A stretch of DNA of 34,166 bases from Alphaproteobacteria bacterium UBA2784 (GTDB lineage Bacteria; Pseudomonadota; Alphaproteobacteria; Micropepsales; Micropepsaceae). The translations under genes and the position numbers were made by a program. Location of the stretch: NCBI GenBank assembly GCA_002352285.1, contig DEIC01000106.1:1-34166 (forward strand). Direction: 5' to 3'. The notes under the pieces are model-generated. The model saw only the letters and a program-made list of their open reading frames with translations. It made no database searches and had not been told where the DNA came from. How positions within the stretch are numbered: the first letter of the stretch is position 1; each line of letters begins with the position of its first letter. Shown in pieces: positions 32,899 to 34,166 of the stretch.

Positions 32899-34074
32899 TT
32901 ACTCCCGCGTAAATGGCGCGCGCGAAACCGGCGCTGCAAATGACGCAAGGGAGCTGCGCACAATCGCCGTCAGCGATTGCGGCGTGACCGGCACCGGGTT
33001 TTCCTTGGTCAGCACGCTGTCGCGCGCCGCAGCAATTAAGAGTTTGTCAATGTCTATGCCGCGCGAGAGGGCGTGACGCACACGTTCGTAAAGGCCCGTG
33101 CGTGTCAGCACCTCCTGCCAATGCGCGATCAGGGCGTCCAGCGACCAGGGGGCGCGTTCCGGCAATTGCGCATTGAGATGGGGTAGAAGGAGCGCGAGCC
33201 GGTCGCCAATGGCGTCACGATAGGACGAAAGCCCCGCGCTGAAGAAGGCAAGAAGCGTCAGCGGATGCGGCAGCGCAATTTGCGCCGCAAGCGACTCGCC
33301 CAGCGTGTGCACAAGACCGGTGCGCACATTGGAAATGGCAATGCCGCCATAGGCAGACGCATAAAGCAGCTCCATCAGCACACTCTGGTCCGGCCGCACA
33401 TTGCGCGAAAGCGTCTCTGCCGCGCGCATCAGCAAAGGCATGTGATGCAGCGCCAGCATGTCTGTGGCGGGAGAGCGCTCATGGCGGCAGATGAAAGTCT
33501 CCCACAGATGCATGAAGGCATCAAACGCACCGGCAAGCAGCCGCGTGGCGGATGCGCCCTCAAGCAGATGCGGATCAAGCACCGTGACATCCGGCACCAC
33601 ATCAAAGCTGCGCTGCGAGATTTTATGCCCCGTCGCCGGATCAGAAAGAATGAAGAAGCGGCTGGTCTCAGAGCCCGCACCCGGCAGCGACGAAGCCGCC
33701 ACCAGCAAAGGCGCCTTTAAGCTGCGCGGTGCATCGCGCGCATCCAGTGTGCCATGACGCAATTGCATCACCACCGCCTTGGCAACATCAATGGTGGAGC
33801 CACCGCCAAGTGCAATGATGGTTTGGGGTGAAGCCGCCGCCGCCTTTTCCGCCGCAGCCAGCGCATCATCGCGCAATGGCTCGCGCGTCACGGGTATGCG
33901 CAGCGTATCGCGGGGAACCGGCAGTTCACGCTCGCAAAGCGCGGCGTCGATAATCAGCACATGCGGCGCTGCCGATGCCTTGATGGCGTCAGAAAGCGCA
34001 CCGTCACCAGCGATCAGGCGGCCGGGAAAGTGAAAGCCCTTGCGTGCCGCGTTGTTATAGAAGCGCTCGAACAT
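32899..34074 (-). CDS. Iron-containing alcohol dehydrogenase family protein
   Basis: 391 residues. GGGSTIDVAKA (90-100, NAD(P) binding) and SLPGAGSETS mark the type-III alcohol dehydrogenase family. Metal ligands appear intact: Asp185 and His189 (AFDAFMH), His256 (LVHTLGE) and His270 (LPHPL). It probably reduces an aldehyde made elsewhere in the pathway, or oxidises an alcohol. Relatives act on phosphonoacetaldehyde and sulfoacetaldehyde, but no PEP mutase or sulfoglycolysis gene is in view. ATG at 34074 (MFERFYNNAARKG) follows AAGG and lies 5 nt after the stop of the preceding gene; an upstream GTG at 34107 overlaps that gene and is less likely. Confidence 0.9.
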   Translation of the reverse strand: MFERFYNNAARKGFHFPGRLIAGDGALSDAIKASAAPHVLIIDAALCERELPVPRDTLRIPVTREPLRDDALAAAEKAAAASPQTIIALGGGSTIDVAKAVVMQLRHGTLDARDAPRSLKAPLLVAASSLPGAGSETSRFFILSDPATGHKISQRSFDVVPDVTVLDPHLLEGASATRLLAGAFDAFMHLWETFICRHERSPATDMLALHHMPLLMRAAETLSRNVRPDQSVLMELLYASAYGGIAISNVRTGLVHTLGESLAAQIALPHPLTLLAFFSAGLSSYRDAIGDRLALLLPHLNAQLPERAPWSLDALIAHWQEVLTRTGLYERVRHALSRGIDIDKLLIAAARDSVLTKENPVPVTPQSLTAIVRSSLASFAAPVSRAPFTRE

Positions 34075-34079
34075 CGCCT

Positions 34080-34166
34080 TCAGTCTGCGCTGGCAAAGAG
34101 TTCGCACTCATAAGGCGCACTGGGATGATGGCCAAGATAAAAACGATAGCCGGGCGCGATGCGGTC
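34080..34166 (-). CDS. C-terminal end of an unidentified gene, cut by window edge
   Basis: The minus-strand frame is open from the right edge to a TGA at 34080-34082 and reads DRIAPGYRFYLGHHPSAPYE, then CELFASAD. Only 28 residues are visible, too few to assign a family. It ends 5 nt before the iron-ADH start, so it is probably the preceding gene of the same operon. Confidence 0.6.
   Translation of the reverse strand, partial: DRIAPGYRFYLGHHPSAPYECELFASAD

Noticed and set aside
30964..34074. Sulfo-transketolase sulfoglycolysis pathway
   Set aside because: Split transketolase plus an iron-type reductase fits in part, but no sulfoquinovosidase, isomerase or aldolase-type partner is present, and ATP-grasp and GH57 do not belong to that route.
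32899..34166. Phosphonate biosynthesis
   Set aside because: An iron-ADH of the phosphonoacetaldehyde reductase type would fit, but no PEP mutase or phosphonopyruvate decarboxylase is visible; it stays possible only if the gene cut at the right edge is one of these.

Overview
The window comes from a GC-rich bacterial chromosome, very probably of an alphaproteobacterium. The best markers are small families largely confined to that class: a DUF1465/RcdA-type ClpXP adaptor (26368), a DUF1192 protein beside it (26018), a DUF1013/TrcR-type regulator (24170) and a DUF3126 protein near cysE (6418). Genes are dense, on both strands, with several GTG or TTG starts. No tRNA, rRNA, CRISPR array, phage or insertion-sequence gene was recognised. 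Genus and species cannot be fixed from the sequence.

Left part (1-13.9 kb): a partial SDR, a secreted EF-hand protein, two enoyl-CoA hydratase-like proteins, a histidine phosphatase, a nitroreductase, serine acetyltransferase (cysE), a DadA/PuuB-like FAD oxidase and several small membrane proteins. A GYF_2 protein has a tail that looks like a Cas2/SinR-type ferredoxin fold. A compact three-gene unit (DUF3299-like secreted protein, ABC ATPase, FtsX-like permease) resembles part of a metal-linked export/uptake system. An acyl-CoA dehydrogenase closes this part.

Middle part (13.9-26.9 kb): tandem YbjN-like secreted paralogues, a gamma-carbonic-anhydrase-like protein, a SemiSWEET, a PhoH ATPase, an acyl-CoA synthetase with a lysine-rich N-terminal tail, a DUF4282 membrane protein, an MFS transporter followed by an SDR that lacks its catalytic Tyr, TrcR, a quinone oxidoreductase, DUF1192 and RcdA. 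Four intergenic gaps carry copies of one structured repeat family. Its hairpin arms differ in sequence but mostly keep complementarity. A second repeat type lies at 24.0-24.1 kb.

Right part (26.9-34.2 kb): a tight minus-strand operon. In transcription order it holds the end of an unidentified gene, an iron-type alcohol dehydrogenase, the two halves of a split transketolase, an SDR, an ATP-grasp ligase and a GH57-like glycosidase. Most junctions overlap or are separated by 3-7 nt. This combination does not match a pathway I know and is the best candidate for an undescribed system: probably two-carbon transfer, redox steps, an ATP-dependent ligation and a carbohydrate-active step making or modifying a sugar-derived compound. 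That role is inference.
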